This document shows, piece by piece, positions 46,423-58,806 of a stretch of 64,000 bases of DNA. The position numbers were made by a program, and so were the translations under genes. Under the pieces are notes generated by a model. That model worked only from the letters and a program-made list of their open reading frames with translations. It was not told where the DNA came from and did not search any database. The stretch lies in contig NC_084463.1 in assembly GCF_027409185.1 (NCBI RefSeq), forward strand, positions 46,230,407-46,294,406. The letters run 5' to 3'. Origin of the DNA: Cynocephalus volans. Lineage: Eukaryota; Chordata; Mammalia; Dermoptera; Cynocephalidae. The first letter of the stretch is position 1. Every line of letters starts with the position of its first letter.

Positions 46423-47334
46423 TCACACAGCCTCAGGCTGCATGTTCATGTAGTAATTTAAAAATAAATCAATGGTTTGTGTGTTACTAAAATACTTAGT
46501 GGTTTGCTGTATTACATTATGGCTTTCCCCAGTGGTTTGCATGGTGGACTCCACATCACTGGCATAACTTTGTTGGAACTGCATGCAGGGCTGCAGACAT
46601 TCTTTTCCACAGTTATGAAACGGGTTGTTCCAGGCCTGATTGTTCCAGGCTTGGGTGCACCAGGTCTGACTGTTCCAGGAATGGTTGCTCCAAGACTGGC
46701 TGTTCCAGGTTTGGTTGCTCCAAGCTGGATTATTCCAGGGCTGATTGCTCCACAGAGGAAAGTTTCCAGATGTGTTCACCAGGCATCCCTGGTGATAGGA
46801 AGAGTAGAGGCTTGGGTATTCTGTAGGTGCAGAGCCCTTCTGAGCCGCACTGTTGCTATTCTTTGGCCAGTTGGTTTTCTGCCACCTCTTACATTTCATT
46901 CTCTGGTTCTGGAACCAGGTCTTAACCTGTTTGTAGCTAAGGTTGAGGACGCTGGAAAGCTCTTGCATCTGCTGGAGACTGAGGTATTTCTGTCTCTGGA
47001 ATCTATCACTGAGAACACACAGCTGGGTGGGAGAGAAGACGGTCCTTGTCTTCTGTTTCTTTACCTTCTCTTCCTTTTTCACTGTGCTCTTCTCTGCAGA
47101 AGCAGGCAGTTTTACTTTGGGACTGGTGGAAGAACCGGGGCTGCCCTGAATAAGCACATCCGTGGAAGAAGGAAGCGGAGAAACAGTCTCTGCATGTGGC
47201 ATCTCAGCAGAAGACATCTGCAGGGATGGATACTTTTCTTCAGGCCCACAGATCACAGGTGTTGGTGAAGAATCTCTAGAATCTGATGCTTCGGGGCAAG
47301 GTTGGCTTTGGGAGCAAGGTGGATCCACATTCAT
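46423..47334 (-). CDS. NANOG: NANOG retrogene, uninterrupted 303-codon ORF
   Basis: NANOG is the homeodomain transcription factor that sustains pluripotency in early embryo and germ-line cells and acts in the nucleus. The predicted protein has the Ser/Pro-rich N-terminus, a complete homeodomain at about residues 93-152 (recognition helix [13 protein letters not shown], with the DNA-contacting Asn at 143), and a tryptophan repeat with Trp at nine exact five-residue steps from 195 to 235. It ends [12 protein letters not shown], and the length is close to the 305 residues of human NANOG. I chose the ATG at 47334 because MNVDPP matches the family start; an in-frame ATG at 47370 would add 12 residues from the 5' UTR. 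The lysine-rich stretch before the homeodomain reads EEKVKKQK, which lacks two residues found in human NANOG. The copy is intronless, so it is a retrocopy and not the parent gene. The lack of any stop or frameshift suggests youth or selection, comparable to human NANOGP8. Expression cannot be judged from sequence. Confidence 0.93.
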   Translation of the reverse strand: MNVDPPCSQSQPCPEASDSRDSSPTPVICGPEEKYPSLQMSSAEMPHAETVSPLPSSTDVLIQGSPGSSTSPKVKLPASAEKSTVKKEEKVKKQKTRTVFSPTQLCVLSDRFQRQKYLSLQQMQELSSVLNLSYKQVKTWFQNQRMKCKRWQKTNWPKNSNSAAQKGSAPTEYPSLYSSYHQGCLVNTSGNFPLWSNQPWNNPAWSNQTWNSQSWSNHSWNSQTWCTQAWNNQAWNNPFHNCGKECLQPCMQFQQSYASDVESTMQTTGESHNVIQQTTKYFSNTQTIDLFLNYYMNMQPEAV

Positions 47335-47509
47335 GTTGAAGGGAGGGGAAAAATCAAAGAGCTCGACCATGAAAGAAGGTTAAGCCTTTATAGACAAATA
47401 TCTAGATGGAGGATCTTAGAGAATCAGATCTCCAGACATAAAACCATCAAAACCCGGGATGAAGTGAGTGGCCTCCGCAGCTAACAGGAGGTAACAGGCC
47501 CTATCCAGC

Positions 47510-47527
47510 CTAGTGTCTCAATATTTT
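47510..47527. repeat. target-site duplication, right copy
   Basis: Exact 18-bp match to 45964-45981. Confidence 0.95.
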
Positions 47528-50140
47528 GATAAAAGTTTTAAGTGCAATTGTAGGTGTGCATAAAATCTATTGTAGTATGTTGCAAATAAATATTTACATT
47601 TCATATGCCTCAAGTCTTCTATTAATACAATACCCCCAATGGAAACAGAAAGGAACACACACCATATCAGCATAACAAAGCTCCTAAGTTAAAACATAAA
47701 AATATATTCCCAGCCCTATAAAATTTTCTCTGAGAAATGGGATAACAGTCAATCACAGAAACTTTTTCTGAGTCACAATGACTATAATAAAAGGATATCA
47801 TTTCTCTTAAGTATCATCTGTGCAATATCCACAAATACCTATAATAATCTAAATAATAGTTTCTGTATATACAATAGAGTATGTATACTGCTCTGAGAAC
47901 AAACTCTGTCCTTTAATCAGTCATTCTCATGTGCTCTTGAAAGAATCTCAAGAGGTTTCTAACCTTTATTGAAGAAAAAAATATCTATGAGAGATCCCCA
48001 GAGGTATTCTCAAAACAAAACAGAGAAAAAGAGGGATAAAATCTGGAAAGACTTCTGAAGCCTAGGGAAAAATAAGTCCGTGTCATAAAATCAATGACCT
48101 GACAAGACTAAAAATGTTATTTCTCTCTTTAGGTCCCAATGCTAGGTGAGCTTTTATATTGTAATTCTTGAATTCGGTGAAAAGAATTCTAGAAATGCTA
48201 AAATACAAATAAGTATAATTTCAGAATACTTTATAGATTCTCCAAACTGAATTTTCTACCTGTAAATTCAAGGTTGACTTTTCTAGTACAAAAAGAAAAT
48301 ATACCACAGTTCCTGGGGTGAATTTTTGTATCACTTTTAAATAAATTTTATTCCACAGAACTATGAACATTTTGTCACATCTCCATGTTACTGCTGCAGT
48401 TTACAGACTTAGAGGCTTAAAGAGTTTCACATTTGTTGGGACTTCTTTGATCTCAGTTGAGTAAAATCCAATTAGAATTTAGAGAAGATCAGGAGGTGGG
48501 GGATGTAAACGTATGTGGCATATTTCTGTTTCCTCCTGAAACTCCATCAATACAATAGAAAAGAATTTTTTGAGAGGGATAAACACTCAAAGATAAGTGG
48601 GAAAGAAGACAACACCAAAGATGTCACATTTCTTGCCAGGCATATCCATAGTAAAAGAAAACTCCTGGCCCATGAGCGTATTTTACATAAGAGATGTCAA
48701 AACATTTGGGGCAGAATGAAGGCAGCTGTTGGAGCAGTAATTGACACAACAAAGAAAAGAAGCACCTTAAAGAATTGAAAGTGATTGTCCCTTGCGATCA
48801 GGACAGGGACTGACAGGGAGGACTCCCATTTTTCTTAATAGCCTTTTAGCACCATTTACTTTATAGACATTTATTACCTCATGAAAGTAAAAAATAATGT
48901 GCTAAATTAAAATTAAAAGGAGAATTTATAGGAAGGATAATAGCACTTCTCAGGGAATATGAAAGATTAAAAAAAACAATCTGTGGGAAGGTTAATGTCC
49001 TTAGTGCTGTTAGATCCACCACTTTCTAGTTGTCCCCCAATTTAACCATTTGGTATGTAGTCCATGGCCCCCTTGTGGTTAGGGGGAACAGTGTAACTAC
49101 TACCAGCCAATGATTTGTGAAAAGAAGTAAGTGGCATTTCTGGGCTTGCACATTTAATTATTGGTGAGAGACTCTCCAGAGTTTGCTCATTTCTCTCTGG
49201 TATGGTGAGCAAACTCGTGTGAGAAGGATCTGCTCCATACACCTGGGTGCCTATTTGACTGCAATGGGCAAAGCCTTCCACTGTTCCACTTTAGACATGA
49301 GCACAGGCAAGGCTTCTGACCTAAAAGTGAGGAAGAAAGTGCCCTTCAGGTTACAGATGCAGGGGGATGAAAGGTTAGGAACTGTGCTTGCTGCCAAATG
49401 AAGGGAAAGGAAAAGACATCCATAGAAAACAGAAGTGAGAACTGAGAGAGTCTCTGATGCTGACTGTCCTGCAGGTCCTCCTGTATGCCTAGTTGTATTA
49501 GGAGGGTCAACATTATTTGGTACTAACTAACAACCCCAAATCACAGTGGTTTACAGCACTGGCTTATTACTTGTCTGTGCTCTCATCTACCATGGATGTA
49601 GCCAGGGCATGGGTGTTTTTTAAAAATCTTCCCTGGTGGGGTTAATGTGCATCCAGGATCGAGAATCACCCACAAGGTGCTCAAATATTTGTTCAGTGTT
49701 GTTTGCTCTACAAGGCATTTCTAAGACTCCACTAAATGTTTCATTTACATGCAACTGTAACTTTAGGGAAAGCCTATAGGTGGCCATTTAATAAGATACA
49801 TTACTCTGTTGTACCTTGAAAGAAGCAAATGGTAATAGACAAGGAGCTCAAGGCTGAACAAAATTGACTACAGTTTATCTCTTTTCTCGCTCATGTAAGT
49901 ACCACTGCCTTAAAAATGAGAAAAATTTCCTATCTCAAAAAGTTGAGGGTAAAGGATACAGAAGACATGTTTGTCTTGTTTTTTCTCAAATTCGTTTTTA
50001 ATTTCTAGCTAGCTTGCTGATTATACCTTACCTCCACTATGATAATATGCTGAATAATGAATGCTCATTTTGTTTAATAGAGCAAATAATATTTGCTTCT
50101 CTCTCCAGACATATCCCTGAAATGTACAAGGGGTTTAGGA
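47528..50140. other. unique DNA, no gene found
   Basis: An 87-codon plus frame (48515-48778) has no recognisable family and no supporting signals. The block 48990-49400 and the 'caaccccaaatcacagtgg' stretch near 49530 may be old DNA transposons or LTRs, but I cannot name them. Confidence 0.45.
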
Positions 50141-50143
50141 GAG

Positions 50144-50146
<3 letters not shown>

Positions 50147-50222
<76 letters not shown>
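50147..50222. repeat. (TG)n(AG)n compound microsatellite
   Basis: Uninterrupted TG repeat passing directly into an AG repeat. Confidence 0.98.
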
Positions 50223-50225
<3 letters not shown>

Positions 50226-51594
50226 TGCTTCTAGCATTAGGTAATAACCATATTGAATCTGCATTTCTTTTAAAGATGTAGTTGGGATTTATGCTTTCTT
50301 ACTTTGTAATTAACATGCTCAATACATAGTGAAGACTTGTAGCAGCCCCGTGTGTTGCCCATTAAGTAACATTTGTTGTCAACAGGATATTTATTACCAT
50401 GATTAGTAAAACTCAAGAACAACTTCTTAATCCCTTCTGGACCTTATGCCCCATCTCAAAGCAGCTGCCCTGGGTAATTAGTAGTACGTGAGTGGTATGG
50501 CCTGTCAAAAAATTAGAATTGTTTCAGAATGGATAGTTGATCAAATCTGGATGCTAAATTATATTATTTGAAATACTCCATTTTCATACTAACTGCATGT
50601 AACTCTTGACAACTCAATTTCCATTTTCTATGTTAAAACATGTAGTTATCCCTAGCCATCATTGAGACCACAGATTGTCACTTCTTTGGAACTCAGCTTC
50701 CAGGTGTGCACAGTGAAGAATTGAAATAGTTCAATTTCATATTCCCTTAAATTTCACAATTCCGTGTTTTTAAGAAACGTACTAATTTAAAAGAAAGGCA
50801 AAATAAAACAAAAAAAAATTATCAATCAATGCTTTTTTACTCTTGTTGGCCAATTTTGTTTTCCTGTGCAACACTCAAAGGCTACTGTTATAGCTAATGG
50901 GCATGTTTGTTTCACTTTTTAATTAGATATTGTTGATAGTAGCCATTATCCAAGTGCTCCAGAAACCACTGAGACCCCCTTTGAAGGGTCCACAGGTCAC
51001 AGCAGTTTTTATAATAATACTAAGTTGCTTTTTGTCTTGATTGCTCTCATGGTCTCCTAAGCTGTACAGTGGAGTTTTCCGGAGGCTATGTGATACATGC
51101 TACCAGGACAGATTAAGTGTGGAAGCAGAGATGAGAATCCAGCTGCATCTACTAACTCAGAGATTTGTATATATAAAAAAAAAAAAAAGTAGAACAATAC
51201 CACTCTTAACGCTGGATCCTTTTTCTGTTTGGGAACAAACAGAATATTTCATAAGAAGTATGTTATTTGTGTGACCATACATAATATACAATGGATTTAT
51301 ATTTAATTTCTAATATGTAAGTATCAGTAGATATAACTCACATAAACAAAGGCTCCGTGGGGACCTCAGAAAAATTTTAAGAGTAGAAAAGGGTCATGAG
51401 ACCAAAGTTTGAGACCTTATGACTTAAAATATTAGAAATAATTGTGTCTCATTCGTATAATTTATTTGTGACTGTGCATAACGTTTTCAAAACAGTTACT
51501 CATTTTCCAGTCTAACTGGATTGTTCCTGCCTTCAGCGTGACAAATCTATGTCATCCAGGCTGCCACTTTTCTTCCACAAACACTTACCTAGCC
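50223..51594. other. unique DNA, no gene found
   Basis: No frame with a recognisable domain. 50480-51010 is fairly complex and repeat-poor. Confidence 0.45.
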
Positions 51595-51690
51595 TGGGCT
51601 ATGTGTAAACCCCCTGAGGGCAGGAGCCATGTCTGTTTTACTAACCATGGATTCTGACACTAGTATTTACTGAATAAACAAATAACTTGA
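51595..51690 (+). mobile_element. LINE-2 3' end
   Basis: 'ctgagggcaggagccatgtc' followed by 'tatttactgaataaac' is the usual LINE-2 tail. Confidence 0.65.
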
Positions 51691-52229
51691 TGCTATGTAA
51701 AGCACAATGTGAAATCACTTCTGAACATTTCTAAGATACTAATCCTAAATGTAAAATAATAAATAAATACATTAAAAACTGCACCCTTGGTTAAAATCAA
51801 CTGCTTTCTATGCCACAATCCCCAACCCAGACAGTTGACACAGCTGGAGAAAGGCACACAAGGAGGATGACTACTCTCACTTGAAATTTCCAAGTATCAA
51901 TTTGAATTAGTTTCTTACGGGAACCAGGCAATCATACTTTATTTCATTAGGTAACTATGACGCATCACCTCGTCTTTTCAAACATGCAACATCTCCTCCC
52001 AGATCCTTGCTCTCAGGTGATGACTTAGTTTCCCATTTCACCACTATTATCTACAAGTCCCCTCTCTTCCCTTACTCTTTGAAACACAAATGATCTGACT
52101 GTATCCCACTAAGAACAATGCCCCACTACAGCCCTATTCCCTCACACTTACTCAAGGACATCATCCAGAAATTCCCCTTTGATGAATTGTCTCTCTACCA
52201 ATACATCCTTATCAGCATAAAAATTTAAC
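51691..52229. other. unique DNA, no gene found
   Basis: No signal that I can assign. Confidence 0.45.
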
Positions 52230-52246
52230 TATAACTCCATCTTTCT

Positions 52247-52340
52247 TTTACGTAACCGGGTAACTCAGCCAGTGAGTGCACCGGCCATCGCTGCGCTCCC
52301 AGTGCCGCACTCTCCCGAGTGCGCCACGGGCTCGGCCCAG
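52247..52340 (-). mobile_element. truncated tRNA-derived SINE with target-site duplication
   Basis: Short minus-strand copy without an A tail. It is flanked by 'tataactccatctttct' at 52230-52246 and 52341-52357, so the shortness predates or accompanied insertion. Confidence 0.9.
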
Positions 52341-52399
52341 TATAACTCCATCTTTCTGCCACCTCTATAATATAACTTCCTTCAAGGTTGTTGATATTT

Positions 52400-53090
52400 G
52401 CTGCTTTCAATTCCTCTCCTCCCAGTCAGCCTTTCCTGCCCCACCCCAAACTATTTTTGCCAATGTCACTGATGACTTCCAGGTTGCTCAATTTAATGTT
52501 TAATTCCCAGCTCTCCTTTCACTTGATTTTTCTGGTATATTTCACACAATTGATCACTCACACCTCCTGAAACACACCTTCGTCATCTGGCTTCCAAGTT
52601 ACTTTACTTTTCTGGTTTTGTTTCTGCATCATTGGTTATTTCTCAGTCCCATTTACTGATTGTCCTCATTTTTCCAACCTCCTAAAAGTGAAATGCTTCA
52701 GAGTTCAGACCTTGGACCACTTCTCTTCCCTATATTACACCTGCTCACTTATTTAGTCTACGGCTTTAAATACTATTTATATCTTAGGACTCTTAGGTTT
52801 GTAACTCTTGACCAGACTACTCTCCTGAACTTTACATTCTCATATCCAGCTGCCTCCTCAAATTTTCCATTTGGATGTCACAGAAACATATTAAACTTGA
52901 CTTATCCAAAACTATCTTCCCTCCAAATCTGCTCCCTACCCACCCACTCCCCACTGTCTTTCATGTCTCCATTAATGGTAACTCCATCCTTCTCATTGCT
53001 CAGGTCAAAAACTCTGAGTCATCCTCAATTATTTTCTTTCTCTTCCAGCCCACATCTAAAATGGCAAGAAATCCTATTGGCATTGCCTTT
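52400..53090 (+). mobile_element. LINE-2 ORF2 fragment (reverse transcriptase C-terminal part)
   Basis: Across two frames it encodes recognisable LINE-2/CR1 reverse transcriptase pieces: a KHIKLDLSKT-like motif (matching the 'LKLN..KTE' signature) and a later NSESSSIIF stretch. It is old and shifted in frame. Confidence 0.65.
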
Positions 53091-55867
53091 GATTGGTTTG
53101 AGGTGAAGAGGTGACCTAAACATTATCAGTACGATGCAAAATAAAACATAGAAGTAAAGTAAAATAAGGTGGGGATTTTTCATACCTGTATATCGTGTTA
53201 GTGCAGATGACAGAAACTTAGATATTGGCCTTTTAAGTATATATCAGTAAATATGATACATAAAAATACCACAGGGCTATTTAATATTTGGGTAGGTGAA
53301 AAGAGATCATCCTAACTCAAAACCTCCCAGATATCTAGGGTATTTGAGATTTCCTTGATCATTATACGTTGGCTATTTAAGTTTTGTAATGACAAATAAG
53401 CTAATTATCTTGATTTGATCATCACACATTGTATACAGGTATTGATATTCATCCCTATATTCCACAAATATGTATAATCAATTACATTTTTAAAAATTTA
53501 TACATGTATACATGAATCATAATCATCAATAGTATCATTATAATATGTTGAAACATCATCAGTGTTAACAACTACATTATAAATTTATACCCCCCAAAAT
53601 TCTTGCTTTAGGAAGTAAAAAAAAATAGGCTTACCTATGGATGTAATGTCCCAAGATTATTTATTGATTGCACCATATCCACTTTTTTAAAAACTCCAGA
53701 AGGAAGAGACTGGTCTCAGCATCAGAATTAATTGTGCACCCCTCGAGAAATTACTTTGATTTTATCTTATGGTCCCTGTGAATTGTGTAACTAATCAGGT
53801 TCATTTTTTAAGTTGGCTTCTTAGAGTCAAATTCATAGCTCATTAACAAGTTTATAGATTATTAGGTTATGCATATAATAATCACTAAGTTCCGATCTAT
53901 GTTCCATATTTTCTTTTATTTATTCTTTCATTGCCATTATTTACTTCTGTAATTTTGGTATATGTTCTTTATTCTCACAAGCTGCCTTTTATTCATTCCA
54001 GAGTAAGGTGGGGGAACAAATATATAACCAAGCCACTAAATAAATGCATGCATACACACATATATACACACATGCATAAACACAGAAGGGTTAGTTGGAA
54101 CACTAAAAAGGAAAATGTTTAAGATGGCTCATCTGTGTTTCTGTGTCAAAGAAAATTCTGACAAAAGATTGTGAAAATTGGTATCAGTAAGAAACAAGAA
54201 TGGTATTTAGTACTTATTCCAGAATTAGTTCAGAAGGAAAGGGATTCCTCCTTTAAGAGATTTCTAAGCACAAACATATTGGATTACTGGCCAGAGGTTC
54301 ATGAAATCAAAGAACTGACGTGATATTATTCAACCAACTAAAACAGAAATAGTCATTAATATGCATGATCTTTCTGGTCATGATAATTCTTTTTTACTAA
54401 GACCTAACTTAAATCTATTCAGCACAAAATTTATAGCAACTGATATGGACCAAACAGCAAGACAGAATTTTCATGTGGACATGACTTATTTCACTCCATG
54501 TCACACAGTTATCCAGGCTTTTTGTCTTTTTTATAGAAGAAGATGTATTCTGTCATCAGATGAGCCAGAGAGAGCCAGAAAAGGATTAGCCATCTGAAAG
54601 ACAAATATGGATGAAACTCCTTTCCTATGCGAGTTTATTTAGTGCCAGTTGTTTCGGTGACTAATTTTGTTCTGTTTTGTTAAATAATTATACCATATGA
54701 TTTGCAGGCTGCTTATGTGTTTTCTGAGGTTCTGGGGCAAATGAGAAACATTTGAGCACACAGAGAAGGAAATGAGGAGTGGCAGCTGCCTGCCATGTCT
54801 GATGTTAGAACCAAATAATCTATGTCAGGAACTGAAAACAGACTTGGTTTCTCTAGACTGAGTTACCTATTCTTCAAGCCAAATATTAGTAAGCAAAGGA
54901 TTTTTGGCATTTCAGCCCAAGACCCCAGCTTAGAGAACAGTGATTCCTGAGTGATTCCTGGGAGCTAGACATAATAATTAATCTTCTTTTAAAATTAAAT
55001 AATTTTAGCCCCTGTTTTCTAATATGTTTCATAATAAAATAAAATGGAGGCACGAAGTATCTCTTAAAATGTGTATCAAATGTAACCAACTTCAGAAAAT
55101 ATATCCTTGTATGTTAACATTTCAGAAATCTTTGGTGAATTTTACCTCTAAAAATGTCAGCTTTTGGATTTATACATAGTATTTTCCTACCCTCTTCAAA
55201 CATTTTAATCATTTAAATGAAACTTTCATGGAAGTGATTGACTGAAGTTGGTTTTATTTTTCCTCTGAAGAATTACCAAAAGAAAAATACTTTATTAGCA
55301 CATAGCCCACAATCATCTGATGGCCAGAGTAAGAAGCAAAACCATTTTCAAGCAGCCGCTGATAAAGGGCTAGACTCATTAAAGTGAATTCAAAGGCTCT
55401 TGGCTAAGTGCTAAAACATTTTAAAGGATCAAATCTAATAAACTAATGAGAAAGCTAAATGACTGCCATATCTACTGTGCACCAATTCAATTCAATGCTG
55501 CTCACATGGTAAGCCTTTTAGCCTAACACTTGACAAAATAATGACCTCATTAAAGCAAGAGTGCAAGTGTAGTTTAGAAATCTTCATGGACTCAGATATT
55601 CCCAAGGAAAATAAAAGCTTTATATAATCTATTTTCCACGTAATAAGACAACATTTAAGCTTAAAAACATCATCAGGCTTTTTGGAAATAAAAGCATATA
55701 CATAGAATTTTAAAAATCTGACAATTTATGTTTCAGTTTGTTTTATTTCCTACTGTATTTATAATAGCAGAATTCTAAGCGTTGCTTTCTTAATGGAGTG
55801 CAATATATATTATGATAAGATAGAATAATAGGATCTAGTTAAGGTAGGAATGAAAAGAAGGATCCTT
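53091..55867. other. unique DNA, no gene found
   Basis: No gene found. The part 55250-55620 is repeat-free, of moderate complexity and a candidate conserved non-coding element. Confidence 0.45.
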
Positions 55868-56065
55868 CAGGCAAGGGATTCTCAACCCTTGCTGCACATT
55901 AGAATCACGCAGGAAGCTTTTAAAATTACTGGTGCTGACATCTCATCCCCAAGATTCTGATTTTATATGGTGTAGACGCAATGTCTAGGCAGCAGTACTG
56001 TTTAAATGCTTTCCAGGTTACTATAACATTTAACCAGGAGTGAGAAATCACTGTTCTAAGTAAGT
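55868..56065 (+). mobile_element. MER5A-type hAT element
   Basis: 'gattctcaacccttgctgc', 'cacattagaatcacgcagg', 'agcttttaaaattactgg' and 'agattctgattttat' match the short non-autonomous Charlie family MER5A in order. Confidence 0.85.
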
Positions 56066-56349
56066 GACCATATCATGTACTGGAAAACTTTTGAGAGGAA
56101 AAGGATCCCATTAATAATTACACCTGGATTAAAGAGTAAAGAGCCACTGTCATGAAAAACCAAGAGGTATGGTCACTCTACCACATATCAAATGCTAAAT
56201 ACATCTACAGTGTTTCTGATAAGAAATAGTTCAGTGTACACTTCATTACCTGCATGATGAGAAATTCTTTGTCTCCCAAGACAGCATCTTAGATCTTTTG
56301 ACAATTTGAATATACTCTCTGTTAGTTCTACCCATTATTTCTTGAGTTC

Positions 56350-56585
56350 ACACATAAAAGCATAACCCCTCTTCCACAGGCAGGCCCTTCAGATGTTTGA
56401 AGATATATAACATGTTCCAGCCTTAGTGACCACATTTTCTCTTCTGAGGTCAAAATTTTTCACCTCCAAATTAAACACCCTTCAGATTTTCAAGATTTGT
56501 CTTATGTCATGGTTTTGAGTTTTCTCATCATCATAGTTGCTCACATCTGAAGACTCTCAAGTTTGTTTACGCCATCTTACAATAT
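56350..56585. mobile_element. CR1/L3 LINE relic
   Basis: 'cagatgtttgaagatat', 'catgttccagcctta', 'cttctgaggtcaaaatt' and 'catcatagttgctcac' follow the order of the CR1/L3 3' region. Confidence 0.55.
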
Positions 56586-57425
56586 AGAGCCAATGTAGAA
56601 ATCCTCTAATGATTATTATTTGATACACATACATATGCAAAATTTAAGTAAAGATTTGATAGAAGAGTAAGTCACCCGAACTGCTCAAACCTCTTATCCA
56701 CCGACCTAGAGTTGTAGGTATCCTAATAAATAGGCCTTATGGTTATAACAAAGAAAAGGGTTCATGAGTCTGTAACTTGTTTATCCTCAGGGATGCCTAA
56801 GGCAATAATGATCCTAATCAGAACTCCTTAGAAATAATGACTGATGGAATTTGCTGGCTTAAGGATTTACGAGAGACCCGAGGGATTGCTTTGTAATGAT
56901 TTCTTATCTGGAAATACCTGGTCTGTCTAGATTATTTATTGTAAATTAACCTCTAATTTATGGGCTGCAGGTATGCCGAATAACGGACAGGTCTATGTGC
57001 TAGCAAGATATGAAAAGTAAGAGATTCCAGAACTCCATGACTTCCCTCTGCTAACTTGCCTTACATGCACAGTTAGATTTACTCATCCCAAAACTAAACT
57101 GCATCCCAATACTGGAAAAGGAGCTCAAAGAGCTATGTTTGAAAGAGTCAAGCCTCCCAAGTATGCTGCTGCTTATGGCTTATTTCCTTTGCTAATCACT
57201 AGTAAAACATGGTGCTTAGTAACTTCGTGTGTCTAACAGTTTTGGTCTTTGGGATTTCAGTTTTGTTCCATTCCTAGGGTATTCTTTTTAGGCTCCAGGC
57301 GTTCACTCTGAACAGTGTGCTGTCTTCATTGTCTTTGGATGAAGCCTCTCTGGTTAACCCCTTTATATTAATATTTCCTTTGAAATAAAAACTTCACTTT
57401 CAATTCCAACTTTCCCTCTGGACAT
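56586..57425. other. unique or unassigned DNA
   Basis: No coding domain. Parts of 56870-57330 could be an old LTR, not assigned. Confidence 0.45.
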
Positions 57426-58725
57426 TGCTTTCTTTTAATGGCTTTATTGAGATATTATTCACTTACCATATCATTCACCCATTCAAAGTGTACTATTCAG
57501 TGTCTTCTAGTAAGTTCAGAGTCGTGCAACCGTCCGTACAATCTAATTTTAGAACATTTTATCACTCCAAAAAGAAACCCTGTACATATTCCTCCACTAT
57601 CCACCCACTACCCTCCCCACTAATACAGGCAACAACTAATCTGCTTTCTGTTTTCATAGATTTGCCTATTTTGGATTTTCATGTGTATCAAATTATATAA
57701 TATGTGGTCTTTTGTGACTGGTATCTTTCGTATGATGTTTTTGAGGTTCATCTTTGTTGTAGCATGTGTCCATACTTCATTTATTTTTATTGTTTAATAT
57801 TTCATAGTGAAGAACTACCACATTTTATTTCTCCATTCATCAGTTAATGGACATTGTGTTGGGTTATTAAAATAATGCTGCAATACACATTCATGTACAA
57901 GTTGTTGTGTAGACATATGTTTATATTTCTCTTGGACATGCACCCAGGTGTGGAATTGCTGGAACACATGGTAAGCCCATGTTTAACATTTTGAGAACTG
58001 CTAAGCTGTCCTCCAGGCATCTACAATATTTACATTCCCACTATAAATTCATGAGGGTTATAATTTCCACACATTTGCATCAAGATTTTTATCTGTCCTT
58101 TTTTATTATTGGTGTGTTGTGTCTCCATGAAATTTTGATTTACTTTTCTCTAATGACTAATGAGGTAGAGCACCATGTCAAGGTGCTTATTGGTATTTAC
58201 ATACATATTCTTTGCAGAAATGTCTTTTCAGATTATTACCCACTTCTGATTGTGTTATTTGTCTTTTTATTATTGAATGTAAGAATTGTTAGAGTTTATT
58301 TTATATTATGGATACATGTCCCTTATTAAATATATAATTTGCAAATATTTTCTTTTATTCGGTGGTGTCTCTCCCCTTTCTCAATTGTGTCCTTTGAAGC
58401 ACAAAAGTTTTTAATGTTATTATAGTCCAACTTATCAGTTTTTTCTTTTGTCCTTGTGCCTTTGGGATTATACTTTAAAGTACTACCATACTTTAGTAGT
58501 ACATTTTGAAATCAGGAAGTGTGAGTCCGCCAACTTTGTTCTTTTTTCTCAAGATTGTCTTGGCTCCTCTGGGTTCCTTGCATTTTCACATGAATATTAA
58601 GATCAGCTTGTCAGTTTCTGCAAAAAAAAAAAAAAAAAGTCATCCAGACAGCTGGAATTTTGATAGTGATTGTGATAAATCTGGAATCCGTAGATCAATT
58701 TGGGGAGTATTGCAATCTTAACTAT

Positions 58726-58806
58726 ACAAAAGTACTTCAAAAAGTTCATGGAAAAATAGTTTAAAGATAATACAAATCTTTTCATGAACTTTTTAAAGTA
58801 CCCTCA
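58726..58806. mobile_element. foldback MITE (mariner-like), copy inside L1
   Basis: Same palindrome as at 25913 ('gtacttcaaaaagttcatgg' and inverse). The L1 sequence resumes near 59115, so about 300 bp of unassigned sequence came in beside the MITE. Confidence 0.65.

Larger units (their letters stand above)
45982..47509 (-). mobile_element. L1-mobilised NANOG retrocopy (whole insert)
   Basis: This insert has every mark of an mRNA copied by L1: no introns, an 18-bp direct target duplication on both sides, a coding sequence flanked by about 175 bases of 5' UTR (47335-47509) and about 440 bases of 3' UTR, an AATAAA at 46009-46004, and a short poly-A remnant (plus-strand Ts through 45986). Confidence 0.95.

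Noticed and set aside
46477-47268. 263-codon plus frame opposite NANOG
   Set aside because: Antisense shadow of the NANOG coding sequence; its periodicity comes from the Trp repeat on the other strand.
45964-47527. Parental NANOG gene
   Set aside because: No introns, an 18-bp target duplication and a poly-A remnant show that it is a retrocopy.
48515-48778. 87-codon Lys-rich plus frame
   Set aside because: No family, no splice or promoter context and a length expected by chance.
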